Source of the DNA: Branchinecta lynchi
Lineage: Eukaryota; Arthropoda; Branchiopoda; Anostraca; Branchinectidae
Direction of reading: 5' to 3'
NCBI GenBank assembly: GCA_023053575.1
Contig: JAKZAP010000015.1
Coordinates: 11,274,930-11,338,929, forward strand
Length of the DNA stretch: 64,000 nucleotides
The notes under the pieces were generated by a model that worked only from the letters and a program-made list of their open reading frames with translations, was not told where the DNA came from and did not search any database. Position 1 is the stretch's first letter, and every line of letters starts with the position of its first letter. This document shows positions 43,630 to 54,338 of the stretch, piece by piece. A program made the position numbers and the translations under genes.

Positions 43630-45084
43630 TAATATGTGGCAGCTCTTACAAAATATACAATCAAATTTCAGAAAAAAATCCAGTAGGCTAGTCTACACTG
43701 CTGAGGTCATGGTACAATTATCATAGTAGTACATATTTCGAGCTTTTTACGCATGTGCTGAAAAACATAATGATATCCATGAGGACTGACAATGTTTGAT
43801 GACAAAACGTGTCATTAGTTTTCAAGAATTGGTTAATAGCTTGCAATTCTAGGTCCTACTTTGGATCAGTGGTTTGGATATTGGTTATAATTATTTATTT
43901 TATAATCTTAGTGCAGCTCCCAGGGGCGTCGCTATAGGGGGGGGGGGGGGGGGGGGGTTACCACCAGACCCTCGAAGAAATAAAAAAGCTAAAAATTGAG
44001 CTAAAATGGGCGCTTGCATAGCAACCGGCCACACATCCCAGCTAAAATGGGAACTCACCCAGGAAAGCTTAATGGGGGGCTGGCAGTGCGCCCAGAAAAG
44101 TCAGCAAGGCTAGATCAGGGTTACCAAGACACTGGGTTAACATCGATCTTGGACATAGGCGGTTCTGTGCTTTCTAGCGTTTGAGACTCAGGAATTGCAT
44201 TCTCAGTTGCATGATTCGCCCTTGCCAGATTGACAAAAAGAGGCGGGCTATTTCTAGTCTGTTGGATATGAAGAGATTTTTAATCGTATTTTGTCAGAAT
44301 GAGAAGTATCATTTTCACACTGGAGCTTCCAAGATGACAAAAGACAATTGTCAAATCATGAATTTCACCCTGCAGCGCACCGTTTTAACCCAAATCTTAA
44401 CGCAATTTGTTATGTACCAGTATCTCTGGGTTCAAGTAAAAATCAGGCTGATCTTGCTTGTGGTGTACATTTTCAAGAGTTTGTTAATCTCATGCAAAGA
44501 TTCTTTGTATTTTAACAGAGAAGAATTTGATGATAGGAATTTTCCCCCAGTGTGACGTTAAAAATAAATCAGCTTTGTGAGCAGTGAGAGAAGATGTAAT
44601 GACGGGCCTTTATTGCAACACGTCATTTGATTTGTATGTGTATTTTTAACTGTTAATTCAGAACAAGTCTGCTCTGATTAATTTTTTTCTCCCGATAATC
44701 AGTCCTTCTTTTTCGGAAAGGGTCGAACTGAAGCAAATTATCAACCTGCGGCACCTTTTGTAGTAGGCTGTATTTACTGAAAAGTTGTGTGATTTCATTC
44801 GGGTTTTAGGCTTGGCTTTTGGGGCTTGGGTCACATTAAAAGCTAGATTTTGTTAGGGGGAAGTAGTGTTTTGCCTGGCAAAAATCATAGCTTACTTTAA
44901 AATTTCGCCTGCAGTGTTCACTTTTCATTCTGTCTGATATACAATCATCAGAAACTGCTGCAGGTCGGGCTATTGCGGAAACAAATTCCTCTTATTACAA
45001 ATGACATTTACCTGAACCTTACAGATACTAGCTTTAATGTGTCTTTAAATTCATACAGTTTCCCGCATGTGGAGCTGTGTTTAC
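43630..45084. other. Unassigned, with short E5 fragment
   Basis: At 43922-43970 CAGGGGCGTCGCTATA followed by a long G run is an E-element end. A 124-codon plus-strand frame (44181-44555) has no recognisable domain. No gene is supported. Confidence 0.35.
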
Positions 45085-46545
45085 TTTTACTTATAGTTAC
45101 TTAAAGTTGTTCAGCACTATCCGGCAGTTGGCCTGCCTTTTCGATGCCCTTGTGTTTGTTTGATGAGTTTGTAGTTGGTTGATCTTGTAGCTATTTTGAC
45201 CATTCAGCCAATGTGTTGTATCTGCTGTTGTTTTCTTCCCAGAACTTATCAACTCGGTTTTAGAAGCTGTTTATATCTGGTGCCTGGAAGGCATGTTCAG
45301 GCAGGTTATTCCAAGTGTCGACTGCTCACGTTGAGAAAAAGTTTGCCCGAGATCTTTCTCTGGCTTCTGGCTTGAATGCTTTTTTCGAGTGGCCTCTGGT
45401 TCGGCTTGTGGATGGTTTCCTGAAGAACTTTTCAAACGGCAGATTCTCTATTTTGGATTTCATTTTGAAAATCTGGATGGCGTCTCCTTGCTTATGTCTG
45501 TATGATAAACTTGGCAACACGAGGGTTTTCAGGCGGTCTTCATATGGCTTCCCTTTTAGGCCGCCTGGCATCATTCTGGTTGCTCTGCGTTGAACCTTCT
45601 CCATGGCTGTGCAGTCCCTGATGTACAATGGTCCTCGGGCGATTTTGCCGTATTCGATGATTGGACGGATAAGACTTTTGTACAGCTGGGTGAGGGTCGT
45701 CCTGCAGAAGTACTTGAAGGATTGGTGGATGAGGGACAGTATCCCATTGGCTTTGTTGACTGCTGCGTTGGTTTGGAGGTTGAATTTGAGTTCATCATCA
45801 ATGATGATGCCCAAGTCTTTTTCCTGTCTTCAACTGGCATAGTGTGTGTTTTGCCCAGCTTGTCTTGAATTGTTAGATGAGAGGGAAGGCTATTTTTTGG
45901 TCTTCCAATCCACATTACTTTGCACTTCATGATCTTGAATTTGAGGCCGGAATTTGAAAGGTTTGCAGTGAAAAGGTTTATATCTCTTTGCAGAGCCTCT
46001 ACATTGTCTTGACTGTTGTATGTACGGTAGATTTTGTGTCGTCTGCATAGATTTCGTGGGGACTGCTTAGCCCTGTGGTGGCAGAATTTATATGGAGTAG
46101 GAACAGCATGGGTCCGAGGGTGCTGCCCTAGATAACACCGCTTTCTACATAACTTCACTCTGAGAGACTTCCATTGATTCTTGTTTGCTGGGATCGGCTT
46201 TTGAGGAAATCCTCTATCCAGATGGTAACAGAGGGTGACAGTTTGAAGAGTTTGAGCTGGTTTAGTAGCTCTGGGAGAGGGACTGAATCGAAGGCCTTTT
46301 TCACATCAAAGAATACTCTAAGAACAGACTTTCTGCTCTCAATCGCTTCAGTCCAGTCATTCAGAGCTTCTAGAAGTGCAGTTGTAGTGCCCTTTCTTGG
46401 AAGAAAGCCAAATTGGTTAGGGTTGATCAAGTTATTTTCCAGCACATGTTCAATAATACCATCTCTAAGGATTCCCTCCATGAATTTACAAACCAGGCGT
46501 TTCTTGCCTATTTGTTTGTAATTGGTAATAATCTTGAGAATTGCC
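45085..46545 (-). pseudogene. CR1/L2-type LINE reverse transcriptase remnant
   Basis: This is a 5'-truncated non-LTR retrotransposon on the minus strand. Reading in three frames, it has FGFLPRKGTTTALLEALNDW and FFDVKKAFDSVPL (RT motif A, near 46281-46313), GSTLGPMLFL, IYADDTK (catalytic YADD at 46038-46049), LYKSLIRPIIEYG and the C-terminal block VQRRATRMM. It is broken: a TAG replaces the Gln before GSTLGP, one base is lost just after YADD, and another frame change lies near 45815. The coding part runs on through AVDTWNNLPEHAFQAPDINS towards 45130, and the short 3' end near 45085 is T/A-rich. Motif order fits the CR1/L2/Jockey group; the exact clade is uncertain. Confidence 0.85.
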
Positions 46546-46609
46546 AGACATCTGCCTGCCGTGTATTATGAGGTAGCAACCTCCCACACCCAAACCCTTC
46601 AAACCGCCC

Positions 46610-46758
46610 CTGAGCTTGGAGACAAGACTAGGCTTCTTCAGTCTTGAAGGCTTGCATGTATCACAAGCTTTATTATTACATATACAACAAAAAGCTGAAA
46701 CCGGTCCTGCCACACCCCGCAGCACCCCCTGCCTTGAGTTTTGGCTAGTGATGCCCCT
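46610..46758 (+). mobile_element. E4: fragment of hAT-like MITE
   Basis: It ends GAGTTTTGGCTAGTGATGCCCC, like the right end of E1. The rest is diverged. Confidence 0.35.
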
Positions 46759-46946
46759 ATCGCCTTCATATTACATGTATTCACAAATATTAAGCTCAAG
46801 GATGACACTTCTTTGAACAAAAGCTTAACTTTGAATGCTAGAAAAGCCTTGCCGAAACAGAAAAACCTGCCAAAAGACCAGCAAAAGACTTACCAGAAAC
46901 AGCTTACTGTCTCAATCCCCGAGAAAAGAACAACTGATATGACAAG

Positions 46947-47288
46947 CAGGTGCAAGCAGGGGCATGACAACTGGGGGGAGAGGGGGGGACACCCCCCCCC
47001 CCCCATGCTGTTGGACAGTCTGTAAAATTAATGAGTTGGCACGAAGCGCCGCAATTTTTTGTAAAAACAGTTAAATTTTTGCATGAAAACAGTCGTTTTT
47101 CAGAAAATTAGTCCAATTTTCGTTAAAAAAGTCTTTTTTCTGAAAATCAGTTGACTTTTTTCAAAATTGTCATTATTTGTTGTTTAAAACAGTTGTCTTT
47201 TCTGCAGAAACAGTCGTTAAAATTACCAGCCACTCAGTAAATTCCTCGTCCCCCCCCCCCCCAAACATTTTGGCTAGAAACGCCTCTG
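46947..47288 (+). mobile_element. E2: hAT-like MITE with perfect 8-bp duplication
   Basis: It is flanked by ATGACAAG on both sides (46939-46946 and 47289-47296). The right end is GGCTAGAAACGCCTCTG. The left end has CAGGTGCAAG before the usual CAGGGGC, probably a short terminal duplication. The interior matches E1, including GGCACGAAGCGCCGC. Confidence 0.8.
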
Positions 47289-47550
47289 ATGACAAGTATG
47301 CAGCAAGTTTAGGCTAGGATCTGAACTATTTTTTCTTTAGCCTCAACTTGAAGAAAGAAGTTCGCAAATTTATTTTAGAAGTTTAATTAAAGGGAAAAAT
47401 TGCATCTTATCAAGTTACTGGTAATAAAACTTACGGAACTGTGGGCTTTCTTTTTGGATTTTTTCTTAGAACCACCCATGATGCACAATTTTTGAATTTT
47501 TGCTTGTTCCAATGAGAATGCAGTTAAAATTTACTGTCCAGAAAAAAACG

Positions 47551-47884
47551 GAGTATAAAGGGTTACTTACACGGCAGGTATTTTTCCCCGGAGACGAGAA
47601 GGGAAAGTGATCACACGTTAACTCGGGTATTTTTCAAGGGAGAGAACTGTCAATTATCTCTCTACAATGGATACCAACATGTGTCCATTTAGACCACTTT
47701 TTACATGGGCAAATCAAAATTATTCCTCGAAAATCCAATTTTATTGTTACTGACGTTGAAGAATACTCATCGATAAACAAATACCCGGGTTAAAAGTAAA
47801 GTCCAAAATACCCAGGTTTTTGTTGCTGTTCCGGGGAAAAATACCCGCGGAGTACGGGTAAATACCTTCCGTATAAATGTGGCT
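47551..47884. mobile_element. K2: second K element
   Basis: It starts TAAAGGGTTACTTACACGGC and ends CCGTATAAATGTGGCT. It shares AATACCCGCGGAGTACGGGT with K1. I1 follows immediately. Confidence 0.7.
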
Positions 47885-47887
47885 TAA

Positions 47888-48299
47888 AGGCGTATTCTCG
47901 CCGTTCCCCGAGGACTGGGGGAACAACGAGAATAAGGGGAGTCGCGCACTCCGCGTACAGAAACAGCGAGAACACGGGGAATGCTTCCAAAATGGATTTT
48001 GTTAGAAAATAAAATATGTATTTCACGAAATTAGTCTGGATCCACTTCAATTTAGGTTTCGCTTATTCTGACTGTTTTCATTTAATTTTACATTGCACCA
48101 ACACCAGCAAAAATTGATTCCCCTCCGAATCTCAAAGGGAGTCATGTTGATTCCCCTCCGAATCTGAAAGGGAGTCATTTTTGATGATGATAATCGGAGC
48201 ATTCCCCGCCCGTGGGGACTCGCAAGAATACGGGGAGTCAGTACCTGGGACAAACAAAAACGCGGGGACTCCTCAAGTCGATTCCGTGAAAATACGCCT
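47888..48299 (+). mobile_element. I1: TIR element with TAA duplication
   Basis: It starts AGGCGTATTCTCGCCGTTCC, ends AAAATACGCCT, and is flanked by TAA at 47885-47887 and 48300-48302. A 28-bp internal direct repeat has TTGATTCCCCTCCGAATCT twice. The left end also carries an inner fold-back of the CGCCGTTCCCC motif. Confidence 0.8.
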
Positions 48300-48356
48300 T
48301 AAGACTTGCAGCGAGAATTACTGAAGCTGAACTAGCGGACTAGAATAGGAAACTAG

Positions 48357-48775
48357 AGGCGTATTCTCGCCGTTCCCCGAGGACTCCACGTGAGGAGTCC
48401 CCGCGTTTTTGTTTGTCCCGGGGACTGACTCCCCGTATTCTCGCGAGTCCCCACGGACGGGGAATGCTCCCATTATCATCACCATCATCAGAAAGGACTC
48501 CCTTTCAGATTCGGAGGGGAATCAGTTTTTGCTGGTTTTAGTGCAATGTAAAATTAATTAAAAGCAACCAGAATAAACAAAACCCAGAATAAAGCGGATC
48601 CAGATTAAATCCGTCAACAGCATATTTTTTTTTTTCTCGAACAAAATCCATTTTGGAAGCAGTCCCCGTGTTCTCGCTGTTTGTGTACGCGGAGACCGCG
48701 TGGAGTGACTCCCTCTATTCTCGCCGTTCCCTTCGATTTCCCCAGGAGCCCTGGGGGAACGGCGAGAATACGCCT
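48357..48775 (-). mobile_element. I2: inverted I element with TAG duplication
   Basis: It starts AGGCGTATTCTCGCCGTTCC, ends GGCGAGAATACGCCT, and is flanked by TAG (48354-48356 and 48776-48778). The interior is the inverse of I1, so I1 and I2 form an inverted pair 57 bp apart. Confidence 0.85.
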
Positions 48776-48778
48776 TAG

Positions 48779-49395
48779 AAGGGCCAAAGAGACTGAAACA
48801 ATTTCTGTCTTTCATGATTCTCAATCGAAATCTAATTTTCACTTTTCAGTCAGTCGATGCAGGCGACCATATTTGTCAAAATTTAGAATCTTCCACGATT
48901 CTCCTCCCGTCTGAATTGGAAGTTAAGCGCGTAATTTGCTATGGGGCAGAGGGAGGAGGCAACTGCCCCCCCCCCCCCCCCCAGCTTGATCTTTGCCCCC
49001 CCCCCCCCCCAGCTGAAATTTAGCGTCTTCGAAACTAAGATAGGCCTACAGAATTCGAGCATCCACAGAAACAGATCGGTTTTCTTTAGTATACCGTTGT
49101 CTTTATGGCACTTTGTCCTCGATGCGTTTGACCTAATTCTGTCGCTTCCTCGGCCGTTTTTTCGGAAAGAGGCGTACATCCCAAAACACAGTTTCGAGAA
49201 AACTGGGTTAAAGAATTCCAGAAACTTAACTTCACTGGAGAGCAAATAAGCCTGCAGTAAAGGCTTTAAACTTAATTTGGGGTTTTCGATACTGTGGAAA
49301 TCGATAGGCGGCTTTTCAGGTGCATCCGAACGTGGGAAGTTGTCCTTTTGGTCTTTACGTTTCTTTCACTAAAAACTTGAAAAACAGATGCCCCT
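48779..49395. other. Unassigned, with C-run patch
   Basis: Two long C runs at 48966-49010 make frames unreliable. Overlapping frames at 48883-49249 on both strands have no recognisable domain. Confidence 0.35.
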
Positions 49396-49533
49396 ATGAA
49401 CAAACGGAAATTGGATGTTGTGTTGGAGATTGAGGTTCCTGATGTATTAATAACGGATTTAGGTGATGTTGCTACATTAAGTAGTAGAATGCCACGTAGT
49501 AACAAGGATACTATACATCCATATTGGTTGAAG
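49396..49533 (+). CDS. Possible first coding exon, unidentified
   Basis: The frame opens at ATG with MNKRKLDVVLEIEVPDVLI and runs 46 codons to a good donor, TTGAAG|gtaagg, in phase 0. It has coding-like composition and no homopolymers, but I do not recognise the family and found no following exon. It could be a real first exon, a decayed transposon exon or chance. Confidence 0.25.
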
Positions 49534-49632
49534 GTAAGGATTTCCGGAAGCTCATTTTTAGGACCAGGGTCAATTTCAGCCCTGAAGAATGTACAGCAAG
49601 TAGCAGCCGTTCCTCTGCAAGATACACAACAT

Positions 49633-49676
49633 GACCATATACCATGCGTAACAGCTGTTACGCATGGTATATGGTC
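49633..49676. repeat. Perfect 44-bp palindrome
   Basis: Each 22-bp half reads GACCATATACCATGCGTAAC then AG; the second half is its exact inverse. It could form a cruciform or an RNA hairpin. It lies 20 bp from the B3 element. Confidence 0.9.
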
Positions 49677-49695
49677 CGGCTAACGGTAGATGTTC

Positions 49696-50102
49696 CTACG
49701 GCACAAGCTGACCGCGAATCATATTTGACGGTGCAAAACAGATAAGTCAGCTACATTTTATTCGAGCTATATTTCGGCCCTTCTTGGCAAGGGTCCTCTT
49801 CAGGCTCAAGCCGCTCAAGCTGGAAAGTAAACTTGCGGAAGAACAATTAAATATTCTTCCTTAAATATCTGCTTTTGAGAACTTCTTCTCTGAAAGTTGG
49901 TTGGAGTTAAAGCTGGTGCTGGGATTTCATTCTGGACTCGGCTACTGTTTTTGTTATTCGATTGGGTCGTCGAAAGGGTAGAGATTCTTCTACATTTTGG
50001 TTTTAGAGTCACCTGTCTCTTCTTCTTCTTTCCAGCTAAGAACTTATCTGTTTTATCCGTTTTACATCGTCAAATATGATTCGCAGCCAGCTTGGGCCGT
50101 AG
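49696..50102. mobile_element. B3: complete family B element
   Basis: The left end CTACGGCACAAGCTGACCGC with GAATCATATTTGACGG and the right end, its inverse (GATTCGCAGCCAGC then TTGGGCCGTAG), form terminal repeats of about 45 bp. The minus strand reads NSSRVQNEI inside, as in B1. No transposase is seen. Confidence 0.75.
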
Positions 50103-52556
50103 AGACTTACTTAGTTATTTTCAAGCTCTGTGCAACGAAGTCGACTCATCAGAACTTTAATTCTGCTCATTTACAAAGCTATTTGTAAGAAAACATAGAA
50201 AAAGAAAAAAAAACTAGAAAACGGAGTCAAGCCAAGTGACTTCAACATGGCTGAACAAAACAACATAACTTCTACTTGTAAGAATACACTTTTCCATCTG
50301 ATGACTTCTACATTGGAATATCCGCGGTTGATTCTCACCATCTTTGAGAAGATACGCTTTATAATTTTCCTGGTCGGGGGAAGCACCACAGACAGTCTTT
50401 TCTTCTCAGCTTATGGATCATCACTCGGTACTCAGTGTAGCAAAAGACCAAAATCTTTGCCACGTCTTTGAATATGGCCCCAGTCATACTGAGGCTCCAC
50501 CCAACCATCAAACGTAAATCGTCCTCAAAACTGGCTAAACGGGTAACAAACTAAACTCGTACAGTAGCATTAATCTGGATTGGTTAACATAAATTTTTAA
50601 ATCTTTTCTAGATACTAGACCGACTAACAGCAAGAAAGAGACTTTTTGATGGCGACGCCACCTGAAACCGATACAGTTCCGTGGGGCAGATTCAACTACT
50701 GATCATAATCGTAGAAAAGAACGGACTATACACCTCACGGCATAAAGAGGTGATTGCTAAGTTACAATATCCTATTGGGTTAGTCCTTCTTATCTGCCCT
50801 TCCAACAAAAACTGCAAGTGTTCTCTACTACCATAGCCACACATAACCCAAAATAGGACTCTGAAACAAACTCATTGTCAAAATTCGCTACAATAGTGCA
50901 TAATGCATAACCTTAACAGATTGGGCTTAGCAAACGTTGATGATAAGTGATGCAGAAACACTGCTAATTTTCAGCACTACATTTGCGTACATCTTACCCG
51001 TACGAAAATTCCCGCCTTAAATTGACACAGGCAAAGTGAATTTTGACCGGATTCCCGAGCCTCGTTTTTGTTGCAATAGCGCTGCCGCATCGCTGCTGCA
51101 GCACTTCTTTGCTTTTGCATAATATGCGTTTTTGGATTCACTTTCTTCTTGGTTGAAGCGGCAGCGCTGCAGCATCTTGCAGGGAAGCACGGAGTTGGTC
51201 GGAGAGCAAGTCCGTGATTCTCGAGAAGCGCTGCCGTCTTCATCGGAAGCGCTACAGTGCAAAAACGGATATAGAAGGAATCGGCCGAGAAACGGCCTGC
51301 AGCATGCAATAAAAACGAGGCTCCGATTTCGGTCAGTTTCTTCTTCGGATCTACCTCCGGCGATTTGGTCGAATGATTTCGATCGGAATTTTGGCCTCAG
51401 GCGATTTGGTGGGATGATTTCTACCGGAACCTTGGCCTCGGGCAGAGTCGAAGGAAAAATACTGGTCGATCCGTGGAAGAGACTAACATAGGGTAGAAAT
51501 CTGTTTCACTTTGTCTGGGTCAATATCATCCAGGAAATTACGTAAGTGTGTACTGAAGCCGGGTAACATTCAAAGCCCTTTCCAACAAGCCTATCATTTA
51601 ACTTATACAAGAAAGTCCTACAGGGAACTGAATTCAGGCTGCGTGGCTGCATAAGATATTGACTCATGGTCTTTAAACAATCAACTGATGACTTGCCGGA
51701 ACACCCTTCTACCGAAGTCAGATAGACTGTACCAATTCTTTCAAGAATTCTGGACAATTTTTACACCAAAGAATAAACAGTGTTATCCAACTCCTGGCAG
51801 AAACCAAAACTACAATCGGGAAAAGGTCGTTCAAATTTCAATGGACCTAAACGTATAAGTCAGCTGAGCTTCATATAGCGATATGTGCAGGAACACAGAC
51901 CGAGATACATCAACCGAGTATATACTAACGGAAATATGGATTGGCATTCAGTGAAACTGAAATCCCAAGCCCCTTTTCAGGGCAGAACAAAAGTAAAAAA
52001 AATTTACAAGAGCCATATCCAAAATGAAATCCCAGTACTATTTTTCACCCCCAGCAATCCCTTCGAAAAAACTAACCAAAATGAGACGATTCTAGAATGA
52101 ATTTCAATTTTCAATGAAATACAAACCCCAAGACTTCTCCCAAGCAATACCAAAGTTAATAGACTGGGCAGCGATGGAGTGGAAACTACACTGGGAGGCC
52201 AGTGGATCTACTCAACGGAACTAGACAACGCACTTCCACCTCTATCACTCAACCGGCGAATCTATAGGATGTTCACCCAACCTTATTCGCCGGCCAGTGC
52301 GATTTAAGGTAATTTAAGGTAATAAAAAGAAACAGCCGCTTCCAAAATAAAGTCCCATTATTGGTTTACGAAGTGCACCGCACACATAAAATATATTGTT
52401 TCTAAGCACCCGCGCTTTCTGTTGTAAGGCCTGGGGTTTTAAGGAGAAAAAAAAAAATGTATCAGTAAAATTTTAATTTGTGTTTTATTTTATATTTTAA
52501 AAATTTATATTTTTTTTTTTTTTTATATTTTTTAATTTATATTTTATTTATTTCAG
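50103..52556. other. Low-copy DNA, no supported gene
   Basis: It includes an ATG in good context at 50247 (MAEQNNITST then gtaag), which could be a tiny first exon, a GC-rich patch with inverted GCGGCAGCGCTGCAG motifs at 51070-51270, and a 41-bp tandem duplication at 51361-51442 (CGATTTGGT start). Frames at 50977-51757 have no recognisable domain. Long T runs lie near 52510. Confidence 0.35.
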
Positions 52557-52640
52557 TCCTGAGCCTGAAGAGGATGCTAACATCTCAGCTGACTTACCCG
52601 TTTAGTACCACAGTTATTCGTGACCAGCAACAGCTTAAAG
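52557..52640 (-). mobile_element. B5: diverged family B fragment
   Basis: CCTGAGCCTGAAGAGGATGC and CAGCTGACTTACCCGTTTAG line up with the inverse of the B3 core. It overlaps the likely 3' UTR of the cyclophilin-like gene. Confidence 0.4.
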
Positions 52641-52806
52641 GAGACTTGTGTTTGTGCTCAACAAAATGCATCACATTACAAAACAGACACGACAAAGTGA
52701 GATGAGGAGACACGCTACTATCACATCACTGGCAAATAATCACAAAAAAAGGGAAAATATCACTCAACCGGTTGTTTCCGGATTAGATGAGCCACGCAAG
52801 CTCGGA

Positions 52807-54252
52807 TTAAGCCAGTCCACAGTTGCTAACCCGGATATTTGCCTTCCAAGAATCAATCCGGCTAAGGCGCCGGATTAAATCCATTCCGTCCGGATTGACA
52901 CGGCCGAACACAGTGGTTTGCGGATGGGGCTTGAAATCCTTCTCGCCCGCCCAGATGGCGAAGATGTTCCCAACCATGGGTTTCCGCTCCTGGACTTCTA
53001 AGCACTTCATGCGGATTGCTCCGATGCAATCCCGAAGGGGGGAGGAATCCGCTTGAAAAAGCCCTCCGAAAGTAGAAAAAGCTTCGTCCTTCTTCACCTC
53101 TCCGCCTTCAATATAAACATTGGGGGCGTTTTTGACGATCTTGCTCATCCGGTAGGAGGGGTGACGTGAGCTATTGCAAAGAGCGACAAAATTTTCTACC
53201 ATACGAGGCGCTGCTAGTTTATCCAGCACAAACGTGGCGCACCCAAACGGTTCGCCATTCACCGAAAAGTCGAGATACACTCGGATTTTCGACTCCGGAT
53301 TCCGGACAAAGCCCAGCTGTTGATTTTCCGAGGAGAACTGCCTTGTTTTGTGGGTTGCTCCATACCCACGGCCGAAGGGTCCATAGTTCGCCTCAGCTTG
53401 TGACATGGTCTTGTAGTGGTTGTCCATTCGCAAAGAGCCCAAAAGCGCAAGACCTCTACCCCGGGGTTGGAGCACTTGATGGTTACCCATGCCCGCAGGC
53501 GGGTAGCCGGCGAAAGTCGTTGGAAACACTTTATCATAGGGCCGGTCGGCTTCAAGAAACGACGGACGCGGTCGTCCGGCGTTCACCATTGGCTGATTCG
53601 TCCCACCTGGTCGTTGATTGTGGGTGTTCTTCCCCTTTCCCTTGTCCTTTCTACTCTTGCTTTCATCTTTCAATTCCACATTTCTCTCAGCGGCCGCGGA
53701 ATCGGCCCAGTTCAAAACTTCGTCCATTTTCTTTTCTCCGAGGTCTAGTTTCCCACCACGCTTTGCTCCTTCCCCAACGCTAACGTTCTGCGGTTGAGGG
53801 CAGGCCTTCCCTTTGATAACCTCACTATCTTTGGTGGGTCTGTCGTCCGGAGTTTCAACAGTTTCCTCAACGTCCTCAGGTACATTATTCAGAGTCTTTC
53901 CTTGCCCATTCATTAATTCGCCCTTTTTCGTCTTCAACTCCGACGATAGTCTTCCCTCGTTCTCGTACAGCTTAGCGATGTCCCTCTTCGTCACCCCCAT
54001 CATATTATTATCCACTATTTCTTGGAGGCAGCAAAGGGCCAAGAGATTTTTGTAGATCTGGGAGCGATGGACAGTGGGGGTAAGGCCCATTGGAATGCTT
54101 AGCGATAGGGACGACATCAGAGGAGAGAATGTAATGTTAGCGTCGGTTGACATGATTGTCCGATAGATGGCACCGATGCGGTTTGCTTCGTTCACGTCGG
54201 CGAGATGGTTCAAGCGAATGGTCTTTATCTCGTTGATGACCTTGGATATTCC
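52807..54252 (-). CDS. Cyclophilin-like domain protein, 3' terminal exon
   Basis: This exon gives 481 open codons to a TAA stop from a likely acceptor, TTTATTCCAG before GGAATATCC. If no upstream exon exists, the first methionine is about 34 codons in (MSTDANITF). The N-terminal third looks helical. The middle is charged and then Gly/Pro/Arg-rich (for example PRGRGLALLG). The last 160 or so residues resemble a cyclophilin: VYLDFSVNGEPFG, MVENFVALC, YIEGGEV, VGNIFAIWAG and TTVFGRV fall in family order. The catalytic F-H-R is replaced by MSK, the Gln of Q-G-G-D by Glu, and the usual Trp is not at its place, so peptidyl-prolyl isomerase activity is doubtful. AATAAA-like signals on this strand lie near 52545. 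An A element begins about 90 bp upstream. The exact protein family is not recognised. Confidence 0.72.
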   Translation of the reverse strand, partial: GISKVINEIKTIRLNHLADVNEANRIGAIYRTIMSTDANITFSPLMSSLSLSIPMGLTPTVHRSQIYKNLLALCCLQEIVDNNMMGVTKRDIAKLYENEGRLSSELKTKKGELMNGQGKTLNNVPEDVEETVETPDDRPTKDSEVIKGKACPQPQNVSVGEGAKRGGKLDLGEKKMDEVLNWADSAAAERNVELKDESKSRKDKGKGKNTHNQRPGGTNQPMVNAGRPRPSFLEADRPYDKVFPTTFAGYPPAGMGNHQVLQPRGRGLALLGSLRMDNHYKTMSQAEANYGPFGRGYGATHKTRQFSSENQQLGFVRNPESKIRVYLDFSVNGEPFGCATFVLDKLAAPRMVENFVALCNSSRHPSYRMSKIVKNAPNVYIEGGEVKKDEAFSTFGGLFQADSSPLRDCIGAIRMKCLEVQERKPMVGNIFAIWAGEKDFKPHPQTTVFGRVNPDGMDLIRRLSRIDSWKANIRVSNCGLA

Positions 54253-54338
54253 CTGGAATAAAGCTTTCGATAAAAAAAAATTTCGATAGAAAGAAGAAGA
54301 ATCCGAGTGGAGAATATGCTTGTCCTCTTTGCGGTCGT
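54253..54338 (-). other. Short spacer between cyclophilin-like exon and A element
   Basis: The reading frame stays open from the exon through this 86-bp spacer into the A element, where the tetranucleotide run translates as repeated TDGR units. I treat this as intronic or 5' flanking sequence, because the polypyrimidine stretch next to 54253 looks like a splice acceptor. Read-through is only possible if transcription starts in the element. Confidence 0.4.

Noticed and set aside
45315..45868. Plus-strand frames over 45.3-45.9 kb
   Set aside because: They are the antisense of the LINE reverse transcriptase.
50977..51491. Frames of 110 and 119 codons on opposite strands
   Set aside because: They overlap in a GC-rich patch of inverted GCAGCGCTGC motifs and a 41-bp duplication; no domain is recognisable.
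53166..53783. 205-codon plus-strand frame
   Set aside because: It is the antisense shadow of the cyclophilin-like exon, which has the domain match.
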